This document shows positions 52,741 through 62,041 of a stretch of 64,000 bases of DNA, piece by piece. Position 1 is the first letter of the stretch. Each line of letters starts with the position of its first letter. Source of the stretch: Kribbella monticola (GTDB lineage: Bacteria > Actinomycetota > Actinomycetes > Propionibacteriales > Kribbellaceae); the NCBI RefSeq assembly GCF_003261635.1, contig NZ_QFXK01000009.1, positions 248,001 to 312,000 on the forward strand, read 5' to 3'. The translations under genes and the position numbers were made by a program. The notes beneath the pieces are model-generated. The model was given only the letters and a program-made list of their open reading frames with translations. It did no database searches and was not told where the DNA came from.

Positions 52741-54281
52741 TACTGGATGCGGCAGGAGGTGAGTTGGTCGTTGGCGTTGGGGGTGAGCGTGGTGAAGTTC
52801 GGTGTGTCCGCGGTCCGGGTCCAGCTTTGACCGGAGAAGTTGTCGTCGGCATAGATCGTCACCGACCAGCCGGCTGGAACGCGTACCGACGACGCCCAGT
52901 TGTCCTGTACGCCGGCCGCCAGCAACTGCGCTCGCGTGTAGTTGCCCTTGGCAAGCGGTTGGCCAGCGGCACCGAGATAGTCGACGTGCTCGTAGAACGT
53001 CACCGCGCCACCACCTTGGCTCGGCATCGGCGGGGTCGGCCTGGTCGCGGTGAGCGCGATCTGTCCCTTGAACATCCGGCCACCGTCGTTGGTCAGCCGC
53101 AGGTAGTAGTCCGACGAGCACGCCGTACCGTCCTCGTCGAGCGCCCGGATCCCTGACCCACTGGGAACCCAGGCCGCGCTCTCCGCGGTCTTCGCGATCT
53201 GGTTGCCCTCGTTGAACTCGTCGAACATGGAGATGTACATCCCCTGCACGCCGGCCCGCGTCAGGTTGTAGAACTGCCGCCACATCAGCTCACCATGCCG
53301 CCGGTGCCCGGACTGCAGATCGCCCGGAATCACGCACGGCTGGTAGTCGATCCCGTGAGCGTTGCAGTCCGCCTGGTCCTGCTGATTCACGTTGTTGTAG
53401 TAGTGATCCGCGCCGGCGAGGTCGCTGATTCGGCCGACCATCCACGGCGAGATCATGTTGAACGCGTGGTACACCTCGAGATACCCGGCTCGCGAGTCCT
53501 CGTTGCCCGGCAGCCAGTGCGTCGGAACGCCACCGATGACGTAGCAGCCCTGGCCCTTGAACCAGTTGACGACATCGAGACAAACCGAAGCGGGGAAGGC
53601 TTTGTTGGCCTCGTTGAAGCCGAAGCCCCAGATGCAGACGACCGGCTTCCCGTTCTGTTTCGCGTACGCAGGCGACGAGGTGTACGCGCGCATCTTGTTG
53701 ATCCAGTCGGCCTTCATCTCCGACTGCATGTTCGTCCAGTCGGTCGCGTCGTACATGATGTAGAACTTCCGGCCGTACTGTTCGGCGGCTTGGCGGACCT
53801 TGGCCGCCATCGCGTCCCGGGTCGGGCCTTCGCCGCCGGTCGGGTTGAACCGTTGCAGCGCGGCGGTGTCGCAGCCGTTCTGCTGCATCCACTGGAAATG
53901 CGTGTTGACGGTCTGCTGGTCGTACGACGAGAACAGCTTGGCCGGCTGGCCGTTGCCGAGATTCGCGTACGCCGTTTGGTAGGTGGCCGAGAAGTCGCGG
54001 ACATCCGGCCAGCTGACGATCGTGGTGTTGCCCGGTGAAGGTGGCTGACTCGCATTCTGGCTGTAGTGCCACCAACTGTTGATCGGGGCACCGTCGCCGA
54101 TACAGGCGAACCAGCCCTGGTAGCCGACGGTGATCTTGCCGACGACATCGCCGACCGGACTGGCGACCGGCGTCGCCGTGGTACTGGAACTGGCGCGCGC
54201 CGCCAGGGCGTTGCCGACGGTGGTTCCCGCGGCGGCGGTGGCTGCTGAGGCGGCCAGGAAAGTGCGTCTGGTGAGTGACAT
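52740..54281 (-). CDS. Secreted GH71/99-like glycoside hydrolase with crystallin-like domain
   Basis: A 513-residue protein with a twin-arginine signal, MSLTRRTFLAASAATAAAG. The main domain (about 45-400) resembles the GH71/99-type barrel of actinobacterial 'xylosidase' proteins: ITVGYQGWFACIGDGAPINS, FNPTGGEG, FYIMYDATDWTNM, WGFGFNEANKAFPA, HAFNMISPWMVGRI and MYISMFDEFNEGNQIAKTAE (acidic residues). The last 85 residues (VTFYEHVDYLGAAGQPLA ... WSVTIYADDNFSGQSW) form a beta/gamma-crystallin-like domain. It is divergent from the xylose operon and could supply it. AGGAGC precedes ATG 54281. Confidence 0.8.
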   Translation of the reverse strand: MSLTRRTFLAASAATAAAGTTVGNALAARASSSTTATPVASPVGDVVGKITVGYQGWFACIGDGAPINSWWHYSQNASQPPSPGNTTIVSWPDVRDFSATYQTAYANLGNGQPAKLFSSYDQQTVNTHFQWMQQNGCDTAALQRFNPTGGEGPTRDAMAAKVRQAAEQYGRKFYIMYDATDWTNMQSEMKADWINKMRAYTSSPAYAKQNGKPVVCIWGFGFNEANKAFPASVCLDVVNWFKGQGCYVIGGVPTHWLPGNEDSRAGYLEVYHAFNMISPWMVGRISDLAGADHYYNNVNQQDQADCNAHGIDYQPCVIPGDLQSGHRRHGELMWRQFYNLTRAGVQGMYISMFDEFNEGNQIAKTAESAAWVPSGSGIRALDEDGTACSSDYYLRLTNDGGRMFKGQIALTATRPTPPMPSQGGGAVTFYEHVDYLGAAGQPLAKGNYTRAQLLAAGVQDNWASSVRVPAGWSVTIYADDNFSGQSWTRTADTPNFTTLTPNANDQLTSCRIQ

Positions 54282-54432
54282 GTGCAGGCTCCTGTGGGGG
54301 GCGGGCAGGACTGCGGAGAGTGGCGCGAGCGTACAAACGGCTGCGGTGCCGCGCAAGGGTTGATTGCAAATCCTTGACGAAGAACTGCAAGATCATGATC
54401 GAAGACCGCTCAAGAAACATGCTCGCAACATC

Positions 54433-54480
54433 TTGACGCCGCGCGTCCCGCTACTTAGTTTGTTGGTTCAACAGACAAAG
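54433..54480 (+). promoter_or_regulatory. Xylose operon promoter with overlapping ROK-type operator
   Basis: TTGACG (54433-54438) and TAGTTT (54456-54461) are 17 bases apart. The -10 box is the start of an imperfect inverted repeat, TTAGTTTGTTG-GTT-CAACAGACAAAG (54455-54480). Its TTAGTTTGTT...CAAC core recalls XylR/ROK operators. The ROK gene downstream is the expected repressor. Confidence 0.65.
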
Positions 54481-54482
54481 TC

Positions 54483-54498
54483 TGTGACTGGGGTCACA
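54483..54498 (+). promoter_or_regulatory. CRP/GlxR-type box TGTGA-CTGGGG-TCACA
   Basis: A perfect match to the cAMP receptor protein consensus TGTGA-N6-TCACA, extended by one more pair (CTGTGAC/GTCACAG). It lies just downstream of the predicted -10 box and 40 bases before the ROK start. From this place CRP would repress the xylose operon; it could instead act on the divergent glycoside hydrolase gene. Confidence 0.7.
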
Positions 54499-54537
54499 GG
54501 CGCTGTCTCCGGTCGGGGGAGAAGGGGTGGGACCGGC

Positions 54538-55818
54538 ATGACTTTGACCGACGGCAGCCGTCCAGGCCGTGGCGTTGTGGCTGCCGATCACGTCTCACTC
54601 CGGCGGAACAATCTGTCTGTCGTGCTGCGGCACGTGCGGGAAATGGGATCGCGCTCTCGCGCCCGGATCGCCGCCGACACCGGCCTCAACAAGGCGACCG
54701 TCAGCAGCCTGGTTGCCGAGCTGGTCGAACGCGGCCTGCTACGCGAAGGTCTGGCCGAGTCCGAACGCGGCGCCCTCGGCCGCCCGGGCCAATTGGTCGA
54801 GCTCGACGGCAGCGGCGTCTGCGGCGTAGGTGCGGAGATCAACGTCGACTACCTCGCCGTCACGGCGCTCGATCTCAGCGGCGAGACCGTGATCGAGCGT
54901 CGCCTCCCGTTGGACGTCGCCCACCTGGACCCCGGTACGACGCTCGACCAGCTCGCCAAGCTGATCCTCCATGCCGTCGCGGCTGTCGATGTGCGTGGCG
55001 GGCAGACGGCTGGTGTCACCCTGGCGGTGCCCGGCCTGGTGCAGAGCGCGACCGGCTCCCTCAAGCTGGCCCCGAACCTCGGCTGGGCCGAGGTGCCTGT
55101 CGTCGAGTCGATGCGGGAGCGGCTCGGCGATCCGGCGTATCCCTTGCGGGTGGACAACGAGGCGAACCTTGCCGCGCTCGCGGCGTACGCCGAGATGCAG
55201 ATCGGGTCGGAGGACAGGATCCAGGATCTCGTGTTGCTCACCGGCGCTGTCGGCGTCGGTGGCGGCATGGTCACCGGCGGGCATCTGCTGCGGGGCGGGC
55301 ACGGGTTCAGCGGCGAGGTCGGGCACATGCCGGTCGCCCCGGCCGGCGGCACCTGCGGCTGCGGCCGGACCGGATGCTGGGAGACCGTCGTCGGCCTGAC
55401 CGCTTTGTTGCACAAGGCAACGGAACCGGACGATCCGGCCCGCGACCCGTCACTCGATGTCGAGCAGCGGCTCGCCGAAATCACCCGGCGGGCGGAGGCG
55501 GGCGAGGCGCGAACGCTCAAGGCGCTGGCCGAGGTGGGCCACTGGCTCGGCATCGGCGGCGCGATCCTGGTGAACGTCCTGAATCCCGACGTGCTGGTGC
55601 TCGGCGGGTACTTCGCAGTACTCGGCCCGTGGCTGAAACAACCGCTGGAGAGCGCGATCGCCGATCGCGTGATCGCCCCGGAGGGCGGCGGTTGCCGGGT
55701 GGTCCAGTCGGAGCTCGGATTCACCGCGGCGGTTCGCGGTGGTGCCCAGATCTCCTTGGATCAGGTCTTCCTCGACCCGACGCTGGTCGGCCGCGCGGCG
55801 ACGGGGCTGGCCCAATGA
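54538..55818 (+). CDS. ROK-family repressor of the xylose operon
   Basis: A 426-residue ROK regulator. The winged helix (25-85) has GSRSRARIAADTGLNKATVS and SLVAELVERGLLREG. The ROK domain has GVTLAVPGLVQSATGSLKLA, RVDNEANLAALAAYAEM, GAVGVGGGMVTGGHLLRGG and the zinc site CGCGRTGCWE. It is the first gene of the transport-isomerase operon and is preceded by its probable operator and a CRP-type box. XylR-like function is inferred from the presence of xylA. ATG 54538 follows GGGAGAAGGGG. Confidence 0.88.
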   Translation: MTLTDGSRPGRGVVAADHVSLRRNNLSVVLRHVREMGSRSRARIAADTGLNKATVSSLVAELVERGLLREGLAESERGALGRPGQLVELDGSGVCGVGAEINVDYLAVTALDLSGETVIERRLPLDVAHLDPGTTLDQLAKLILHAVAAVDVRGGQTAGVTLAVPGLVQSATGSLKLAPNLGWAEVPVVESMRERLGDPAYPLRVDNEANLAALAAYAEMQIGSEDRIQDLVLLTGAVGVGGGMVTGGHLLRGGHGFSGEVGHMPVAPAGGTCGCGRTGCWETVVGLTALLHKATEPDDPARDPSLDVEQRLAEITRRAEAGEARTLKALAEVGHWLGIGGAILVNVLNPDVLVLGGYFAVLGPWLKQPLESAIADRVIAPEGGGCRVVQSELGFTAAVRGGAQISLDQVFLDPTLVGRAATGLAQ

Positions 55819-55870
55819 CTACAGGCATTCGAAGGACAGCCGCACGGGGTGGACCGATCGGAGTGGGGCG

Positions 55871-57391
55871 ATGAGCACGCAAGCCAGTGGTGGTGAGCTG
55901 CTGCGGATGACCGGGATCGTCAAGGAGTTCCCGGGCGTGCGCGCGCTCGACGGCGTGGACCTCGATGTACGGCGGGGAGAAGTGCACTGTCTGCTGGGAC
56001 AGAACGGCGCCGGGAAGTCGACGCTGATCCGGGTCCTCACCGGTGCCCACCAGCCCGACGCGGGCACGATCCAGGTCGACGGCAACGAAGTGTCGCTGAA
56101 CAGTCCGACGGATTCGATCGACCTCGGGATCGCCGCGATCTACCAGGAGCTCGACCTGGTACCCGATCTCACCGTCGCAGAGAACGTGTTCCTCGGCCAC
56201 GAACCGGCCAGGTTCGGGCTGACCCGCCGGCACGAGGCGAACACCCGCGCGCGCGAACTGCTGAACGGCCTCGGCCATGGCGAGATCCCGCCCGGCCGCA
56301 CGGTCGGCTTACTGTCGGCCGCCGGGCAGCAAGTCGTGAGCATGGCAAGAGCGCTCTCTCGTGACGCTCAGCTGATCGTGATGGACGAGCCGTCGGCCGT
56401 GCTCGACTCCGAGGAGGTGGCCAACCTCTTCCGCGTGATCCGCGGTCTCACGGCTCGCGGCGTCGCCGTGGTCTACATCTCGCACCGCCTGGAGGAGATC
56501 CGCGCGATCGGCGACCGGGTCACCGTCCTCAAGGACGGCGCGACCGTGGCGACCGGCCTCGACGCGCGGGAGACCCCGACCGCCGAGCTGATCCGGCTGA
56601 TGACCGGCCGCTCGATCGAGTACGTGTTCCCGCCGCGAGCCGAGATCGCCAGTACTGCGCCGGTCGTCCTCGAGGTCGAGAACCTGTCCCGCCCCGGCGA
56701 GTTCGCCGACATCGAATTCTCGGTCCGGGCGGGGGAGATCCTCGGGCTGGCCGGACTCGTCGGCTCCGGGCGCTCCGAAGTACTGGAGACCGTGTACGGC
56801 GCGCGGCGGTCGGCGACCGGCGTCGTACGGGTCGATGGCAAGGAACTGCAGCCCGGGCGGGTGCAAAGCGCAGTACGGGCTGGGGTCGGGTTGGCTCCGG
56901 AGGAGCGGAAGAGTCAGGCGTTGCTGCTCGACGAAGCGGTGTACAAGAACATCACCGTTTCGACTCTCCGCCGGTTCGCCAGCGCCGGGTTCCTGAACGG
57001 CAAGGCCGAGCGGGAAGCGGCTGAGGAGTTGACCAAGGCGCTCGACGTCCGGCCGGCTGGGGTGGACCATCCCGTCCGCAACCTGTCCGGTGGGAATCAG
57101 CAGAAGGTCGTGCTGGCCCGCTGGTTGCTGCGGGACTGCCGGGTGCTGCTGCTCGACGAACCCACGCGCGGAGTCGACGTGGGAGCGCGTTCCGAGATCT
57201 ATGCGCTGGTGCGCAAGCTGGCCGCCAACGGGGTCGCGATCGTGCTGGTCTCCAGCGAGGTCGAGGAGGTGCTCGGTCTGGCGGACCGGGTCGTGGTGAT
57301 GCGGGAGGGGCGGGCCGTTCACACCGGACCCGCGCAAGACATCGACGAGCACCGGGTCCTCGATCTGGTGATGGAAGGAAGTGCCGTGTGA
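55871..57391 (+). CDS. Sugar ABC transporter ATP-binding protein (two ATPase domains)
   Basis: A 506-residue RbsA/XylG-type fused ATPase. Domain 1 has GQNGAGKST (Walker A), signature LLSAAGQQVVSMARAL and Walker B LIVMDEPSAVLD. Domain 2 has a degenerate P-loop, GLVGSGRSE, but an intact signature NLSGGNQQKVVLARWL and VLLLDEPTRGVDVGA. That asymmetry is normal for the family. It powers import with the permease and binding protein that follow. ATG 55871 is used; its stop overlaps the permease start. Confidence 0.93.
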   Translation: MSTQASGGELLRMTGIVKEFPGVRALDGVDLDVRRGEVHCLLGQNGAGKSTLIRVLTGAHQPDAGTIQVDGNEVSLNSPTDSIDLGIAAIYQELDLVPDLTVAENVFLGHEPARFGLTRRHEANTRARELLNGLGHGEIPPGRTVGLLSAAGQQVVSMARALSRDAQLIVMDEPSAVLDSEEVANLFRVIRGLTARGVAVVYISHRLEEIRAIGDRVTVLKDGATVATGLDARETPTAELIRLMTGRSIEYVFPPRAEIASTAPVVLEVENLSRPGEFADIEFSVRAGEILGLAGLVGSGRSEVLETVYGARRSATGVVRVDGKELQPGRVQSAVRAGVGLAPEERKSQALLLDEAVYKNITVSTLRRFASAGFLNGKAEREAAEELTKALDVRPAGVDHPVRNLSGGNQQKVVLARWLLRDCRVLLLDEPTRGVDVGARSEIYALVRKLAANGVAIVLVSSEVEEVLGLADRVVVMREGRAVHTGPAQDIDEHRVLDLVMEGSAV

Positions 57392-58458
57392 TGAGTGAGG
57401 AAGTCGCACGACCCGAAGCAACGACCGAGGAGACGGTCACCACCGCGTCCACTCAGGCGACGGTGATCCAGGCGCCGGGGACGACCGGCAGCCGGAGCGC
57501 GGGCAGCTTGTTCAGAGGGGGATTCGGCCGCAACCTCGGCCTCGTGATCGCGCTGGTGCTGCTCTGCATCGTCGGCGTCGCAACGGCGGGGGACCGGTTC
57601 GCGAGTGGCGCCAACGTGCTCACCATTCTACGGCTGGCCGCCGTGATCGGCGTGGTCAGCATCGGGATGACGTTCGTGATCACCGGCGGCGGGATCGACC
57701 TGTCGGTCGGCGCGATGGTCGCGCTCGCTTCCGTCTGGGCGACCACCCTGGCCACACAGCAGCTGGCCGCGGACTACCACTGGATGTTCATGGTCAGCAC
57801 CGCACTCCTGGTCGGTGCCGCCTGCGGGCTGGTGAACGGGCTATTGGTTGCCTACGGCAAGATAGTGCCGTTCATCGCGACGCTGGCGATGCTGGCCGGC
57901 GCGCGCGGGCTGGCCGAGATCATCTCCGATCGCAAGACCCAGATCATCACCGTCAACTCGTTCGTCGACTTCTTCGGCGGCTCGCTGCTCGGCGTACCGG
58001 TGCTGGTGTGGATGTTCGTCCTGGTCGCCGCGGCCGGCTGGGTGCTGCTCAACCGGACCACCTTCGGCCGCCGGACGTTCGCGGTCGGCGGTAACGCCGA
58101 GGCGGCGCGGCTCGCGGGTATCAAGGTGCAGCGGCACACGGTCGCGCTCTACATCCTGGCCGGCCTGTGCTGCGGGATCGCCGCGGTGATGCTGATGGCG
58201 CGGACGACGACCGGCAGTTCGACGCACGGCCAGTTGTACGAGCTGGACGCGATCGCGGCGGTGGTGATCGGCGGCACGCTGCTGTCCGGTGGCCGCGGCA
58301 CGATCGTCGGCACGGTGATCGGCGTACTGATCTTCACCACCCTGAACAACGTCTTCACCCTGAACAATCTGAGCATCTCCGCCCAGTCGGTGGCGAAGGG
58401 CCTGATCATCGTGATCGCCGTCCTCCTCCAGCAACGACTGGCCTCTCGAGCCACCTGA
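57391..58458 (+). CDS. Sugar ABC transporter permease (RbsC/XylH type)
   Basis: A 355-residue membrane protein with about ten helices. The family marker VITGGGIDLSVGAMVALAS follows helix 2-3, and GNAEAARLAGIKVQRH is the cytoplasmic loop that contacts the ATPase. The first 45 residues are a Thr/Ala-rich hydrophilic extension. ATG 57391 shares a base with the ATPase stop; GTG 57388 is also possible. Confidence 0.92.
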   Translation: MSEEVARPEATTEETVTTASTQATVIQAPGTTGSRSAGSLFRGGFGRNLGLVIALVLLCIVGVATAGDRFASGANVLTILRLAAVIGVVSIGMTFVITGGGIDLSVGAMVALASVWATTLATQQLAADYHWMFMVSTALLVGAACGLVNGLLVAYGKIVPFIATLAMLAGARGLAEIISDRKTQIITVNSFVDFFGGSLLGVPVLVWMFVLVAAAGWVLLNRTTFGRRTFAVGGNAEAARLAGIKVQRHTVALYILAGLCCGIAAVMLMARTTTGSSTHGQLYELDAIAAVVIGGTLLSGGRGTIVGTVIGVLIFTTLNNVFTLNNLSISAQSVAKGLIIVIAVLLQQRLASRAT

Positions 58459-58525
58459 TGGGGGGTGGGGGGAGTTGCCTCGCGACAACGTCGACAAGCA
58501 CGGCCCGTCATTTTGGAGGAGAAAG

Positions 58526-59569
58526 ATGTCCGCACGATCCGCTCGGTTCCTGATCACGGCAGGCCTGGTCGGCCTGAGCTCGATGGCACTGATCGCCTGT
58601 ACCGGCAACACCCCGGAAGCGGCCAAGACCGAGTCGGCCACCAAGGTCGCGGCCGGCAAGAACGACGAACCCGGCAAGAAGGTCAAGATCGGCTTCTCCG
58701 CCCCGGCCGCCGACCACGGCTGGATGGGCGCGATCACCAAGGCGACCAAGGCCGAGGCGGCCAAGTACCCCGACGTCGAACTGGTCGTTGCCGAGGGCAC
58801 TAATGACGTCAACCTGCAGATCAGCCAGGTGGAAACGTTCATCAACCAGAAGGTGGACGCGATCGTGCTGCTGCCGTTCGACGGCGCGGCGCTGACCGCG
58901 GTGGCGACCAAGGCGATGCAGGCCGGGATCACGGTGGTGAACGTCGACCGCGAGTTCGACAGTTCGTTCGCGGCCCGGACCACGATCCTCGGTGACAACC
59001 ACGGAATGGGCGTGTCCGCGGGCAAGTACATCTGCGACCAGCTGAAGGGCAAGAAGGACGCGGTGATCGCGGAGATCGCCGGTATCGACTCGCTGCCGCT
59101 GACGCAGGCCCGGAGTACCGGCTTCAAGGAGGCGCTCGCCGATTGCGGGCAGAAGGTGAGCAACCGGGTGGCCGCCGAGTTCACCGTCGAGTCCGGTGAG
59201 AAGGCGGCGGCGAACCTGCTGCAGGCCGCGCCGAAGATCGACGCGATCTGGAACCACGACGACGACCAGGGTGTCGGCGTGATGGCCGCGATCAAGAACT
59301 CCGGCCGCAAGGAATTCTTCGTCGTCGGCGGTGCCGGTTCGGCGAACGTGATGCGTGACATCAAGGCGGGCAACACGCTGATGCGCGCCACCGTCATCTA
59401 CCCGTCGACGCAAGGTGCGGACGGCGTCCGGCTCGCGCGTCTGCTGGTGCAGAAGAAGGCCCTCGGCGACCTGGTGGAGGTCGAGGTCCCGCGCACCGTC
59501 CAGCTCTACGCCCCGGTTGTGACAAAGGACAACGTGGACCAGTACTTGCCGTCTGCGTTTGAAAGCTGA
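58526..59569 (+). CDS. Sugar ABC transporter substrate-binding lipoprotein
   Basis: A 347-residue periplasmic-binding-type lipoprotein. Signal peptide with lipobox LIAC (Cys near residue 22). The mature part has KVKIGFSAPAADHGWMGAIT, VDAIVLLPFDGAALTAVATK, GITVVNVDREFDSSF and AIWNHDDDQGVGVMAAI, typical of the ribose/xylose-binding family. ATG 58526 follows GGAGGAGA. It captures a sugar, probably xylose, for the two proteins coded upstream. Confidence 0.93.
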   Translation: MSARSARFLITAGLVGLSSMALIACTGNTPEAAKTESATKVAAGKNDEPGKKVKIGFSAPAADHGWMGAITKATKAEAAKYPDVELVVAEGTNDVNLQISQVETFINQKVDAIVLLPFDGAALTAVATKAMQAGITVVNVDREFDSSFAARTTILGDNHGMGVSAGKYICDQLKGKKDAVIAEIAGIDSLPLTQARSTGFKEALADCGQKVSNRVAAEFTVESGEKAAANLLQAAPKIDAIWNHDDDQGVGVMAAIKNSGRKEFFVVGGAGSANVMRDIKAGNTLMRATVIYPSTQGADGVRLARLLVQKKALGDLVEVEVPRTVQLYAPVVTKDNVDQYLPSAFES

Positions 59570-59588
59570 CAAGAGGAGAACACGGAGT

Positions 59589-60752
59589 ATGACGAATCTG
59601 GGCATCGGCCTGATCGGGTATGCCTTCATGGGTGCCGCCCACTCGCAAGCCTGGCGGAACGCGCCGCGTTTCTTCGACCTGCCACTGAACCCGGCGATGA
59701 ACGTGCTCTGCGGGCGTAACGCCGACGCAGTACAGGCGGCCGCCGGCAAGCTCGGCTGGGCGCAGACCGAGACCGACTGGCGCAAGTTGCTCACCCGCGA
59801 CGACGTCCAGCTGGTCGACGTCTGTACGCCGGGCGACAGCCACGCCGAGATCGCGATCGCTGCCCTCGAGGCGGGCAAGCACGTGCTCTGCGAGAAGCCG
59901 CTGGCCAATACGGTCGCCGAGGCCGAGGCGATGGCGGCCGCGGCGGAGAAGGCGGCCGCGCAGGGGATCAGGTCGATGGTCGGGTTCACCTACCGGCGGG
60001 TGCCCGCGATCGGGCTGGCCCGCAAACTCGTTGCCGAGGGCAAGATCGGTCAGATCCGGCACGTCCGTGCGCAGTACCTGCAGGACTGGATCGCCGATCC
60101 CGAGGCGCCGCTGTCGTGGCGGCTGGACAAGGAGAAGGCCGGCTCCGGCGCGCTCGGCGACATCGGCGCGCACATCGTCGACCTGACGCAGTACATCACC
60201 GGCGACCGGATCACCGAGGTCAGTGGACAGCTCGAGACGTTCGTCAAGGAGCGCCCGGTCGCCGCCGAGCACAGCGGCCTGGCCGGTACGGCGGGCTCCG
60301 AGCGGGGGCCGGTCACCGTCGACGACGCCGCGATCTTCCTGGCCCGGTTCGGTGACGGCGCCCTCGGCGTCTTCGAGGCGACCCGGTTCGCCACCGGCCG
60401 GAAGAACGCGATCCGGATCGAGATCAACGGCAGCAAAGGCAGTCTGGCGTTCGATTTCGAGGACATGAACCTGTTGCACTTCTACGACGCGACCGAGCCG
60501 GCCGAGACGGCGGGCTTCCGCCGGATCCTCGCCACCGAGCCGGTCCACCCCTACGTGGCGGCCTGGTGGCCGCCCGGACACCTGCTCGGTTACGAGCACG
60601 GTTTCACCCACCAAGTGGTCGATCTGGTCACCGCGATCGCCGATGGCGCCGATCCGACACCGTCGTTCGCCGACGGGCTGCAGGTACAGCGAGTACTCGC
60701 GGCAGTCGAGGACAGTTCGACCTCCCGAGAATGGCAGGAGATTCCTGGATGA
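59589..60752 (+). CDS. Gfo/Idh/MocA-family oxidoreductase
   Basis: A 387-residue NAD(P)-dependent sugar oxidoreductase. The Rossmann start is [18 protein letters not shown], the conserved EKP motif is [15 protein letters not shown], and the substrate side has [20 protein letters not shown], then [20 protein letters not shown] (catalytic Asp/His region). The substrate is unknown: a sugar or polyol related to the transporter. AAGAGGAGAA precedes ATG 59589, and the stop overlaps the xylA start as ATGA. Confidence 0.9.
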   Translation: MTNLGIGLIGYAFMGAAHSQAWRNAPRFFDLPLNPAMNVLCGRNADAVQAAAGKLGWAQTETDWRKLLTRDDVQLVDVCTPGDSHAEIAIAALEAGKHVLCEKPLANTVAEAEAMAAAAEKAAAQGIRSMVGFTYRRVPAIGLARKLVAEGKIGQIRHVRAQYLQDWIADPEAPLSWRLDKEKAGSGALGDIGAHIVDLTQYITGDRITEVSGQLETFVKERPVAAEHSGLAGTAGSERGPVTVDDAAIFLARFGDGALGVFEATRFATGRKNAIRIEINGSKGSLAFDFEDMNLLHFYDATEPAETAGFRRILATEPVHPYVAAWWPPGHLLGYEHGFTHQVVDLVTAIADGADPTPSFADGLQVQRVLAAVEDSSTSREWQEIPG

Positions 60753-61909
60753 ACTCATATACGCCGACCAAGAACGACAAGTTCTCGTTCGGACTGTGGA
60801 CCGTGGGCTGGGAGGGCGTCGACGTCTTCGGTACGGCGGTCCGCGCGCCGCTCGACCCCGTCGCAGCCGTCGAGAAGCTCGCCGAGCTCGGCGCCGCCGC
60901 GATCTCGTTCCACGACGACGATCTGGTGCCGGACGACGCCAAACGTGAGCAGACGCTGGAGCGCTTCACCAAGGCTCTCGCCGACACCGGCCTGGTGGTC
61001 GAGATGGCGACCACCAACCTGTTCGCGCACCCGGTCTTCAAGGACGGTGGCCTGACCGCCAACGACCGGGACGTACGCCGGTACGCGCTGGCCAAGATCC
61101 TGCGCAACGTCGACCTGGCCGCCGAGCTCGGGGCCAAGACGTACGTGCTGTGGGGTGGCCGCGAGGGCGCCGAGTCCGGTGGCTCGAAAGACGTTCGCGC
61201 CGCCCTCGACCGGTACAAGGAGTCGATGGACCTGCTCACCGGCTACGTCCGGGAACAGGGCTACGACATCCGGTTCGCGCTCGAGCCGAAGCCGAACGAG
61301 CCGCGCGGCGACATCCTGTTGCCGACGATCGGGCACGCGATCGCGTTCATCAACGACCTGGCCGATCCCGACCTGGTCGGCATCAACCCCGAGGTCGGGC
61401 ACGAGCAGATGGCCGGCCTGAACTACGCGCACGGCATCGCCCAGGCGATGTGGCACGGCAAGCTGTTCCACATCGACCTGAACGGCCAGCACGGCCCCCG
61501 GTTCGACCAGGACCTGCGGTTCGGCGCCGGGAACCTCCGGGAGGCGTTCTGGACGGTCGACACCCTGCTCGGCTCGGAGGACCGGCCGGGGTACGACGGC
61601 TTCGTGCACTTCGACTACAAGCCGCCGCGCACCGAGGACATGGACGGCGTCTGGGAGACCGCTCGCGCCTGCATGCGCAACTACCTCGTCCTGCGCGAGA
61701 AGGTGCAGGCCTTCCGCGCGGATCCCGAGGTGATCGAGGCGCTGGCGGCAGCCCGGGTCGGCGAACTCGCAGTACCGACGCTGGCCGCCGGCGAATCGCT
61801 GGAGGAGTTGCGCAAGGCAACTTACGACCCGGATGCCCTGGCCGCTCGTGGCCTCGGCTTCGAGTACCTCGACCAGTTGGCGATGGACCACTTGCTCGGC
61901 ATCCGCTGA
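60749..61909 (+). CDS. xylA: Xylose isomerase
   Basis: Converts D-xylose to D-xylulose. The 386-residue actinobacterial-type enzyme shows [24 protein letters not shown] (catalytic His), [39 protein letters not shown] (metal Glu and Lys), [40 protein letters not shown] and [16 protein letters not shown] (metal residues). All active-site parts are present. ATG 60749 overlaps the upstream stop. No xylulokinase gene follows inside the window. Confidence 0.95.
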   Translation: MNSYTPTKNDKFSFGLWTVGWEGVDVFGTAVRAPLDPVAAVEKLAELGAAAISFHDDDLVPDDAKREQTLERFTKALADTGLVVEMATTNLFAHPVFKDGGLTANDRDVRRYALAKILRNVDLAAELGAKTYVLWGGREGAESGGSKDVRAALDRYKESMDLLTGYVREQGYDIRFALEPKPNEPRGDILLPTIGHAIAFINDLADPDLVGINPEVGHEQMAGLNYAHGIAQAMWHGKLFHIDLNGQHGPRFDQDLRFGAGNLREAFWTVDTLLGSEDRPGYDGFVHFDYKPPRTEDMDGVWETARACMRNYLVLREKVQAFRADPEVIEALAAARVGELAVPTLAAGESLEELRKATYDPDALAARGLGFEYLDQLAMDHLLGIR

Positions 61910-61977
61910 GTTAGCTCCCGCGCAGGGCAGAGCACGGGAGCCGCAGTAGCTGAACCAGCAGTACCAGGGCCGAAAAA

Positions 61978-61996
61978 TCCGGGGACCCGCCCCGGA
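61978..61996. terminator. Short GC hairpin between xylA and the ThuA gene
   Basis: TCCGGGG and CCCCGGA pair around a 5-base loop, after the A-rich cgaaaaa. It could end the xylose transcript or lie in the leader of the next gene; there is no T run. Confidence 0.4.
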
Positions 61997-62041
61997 GACC
62001 TATGGAGCGCGCGCCTTATCCGACCCATGAGGAGCAACCCC

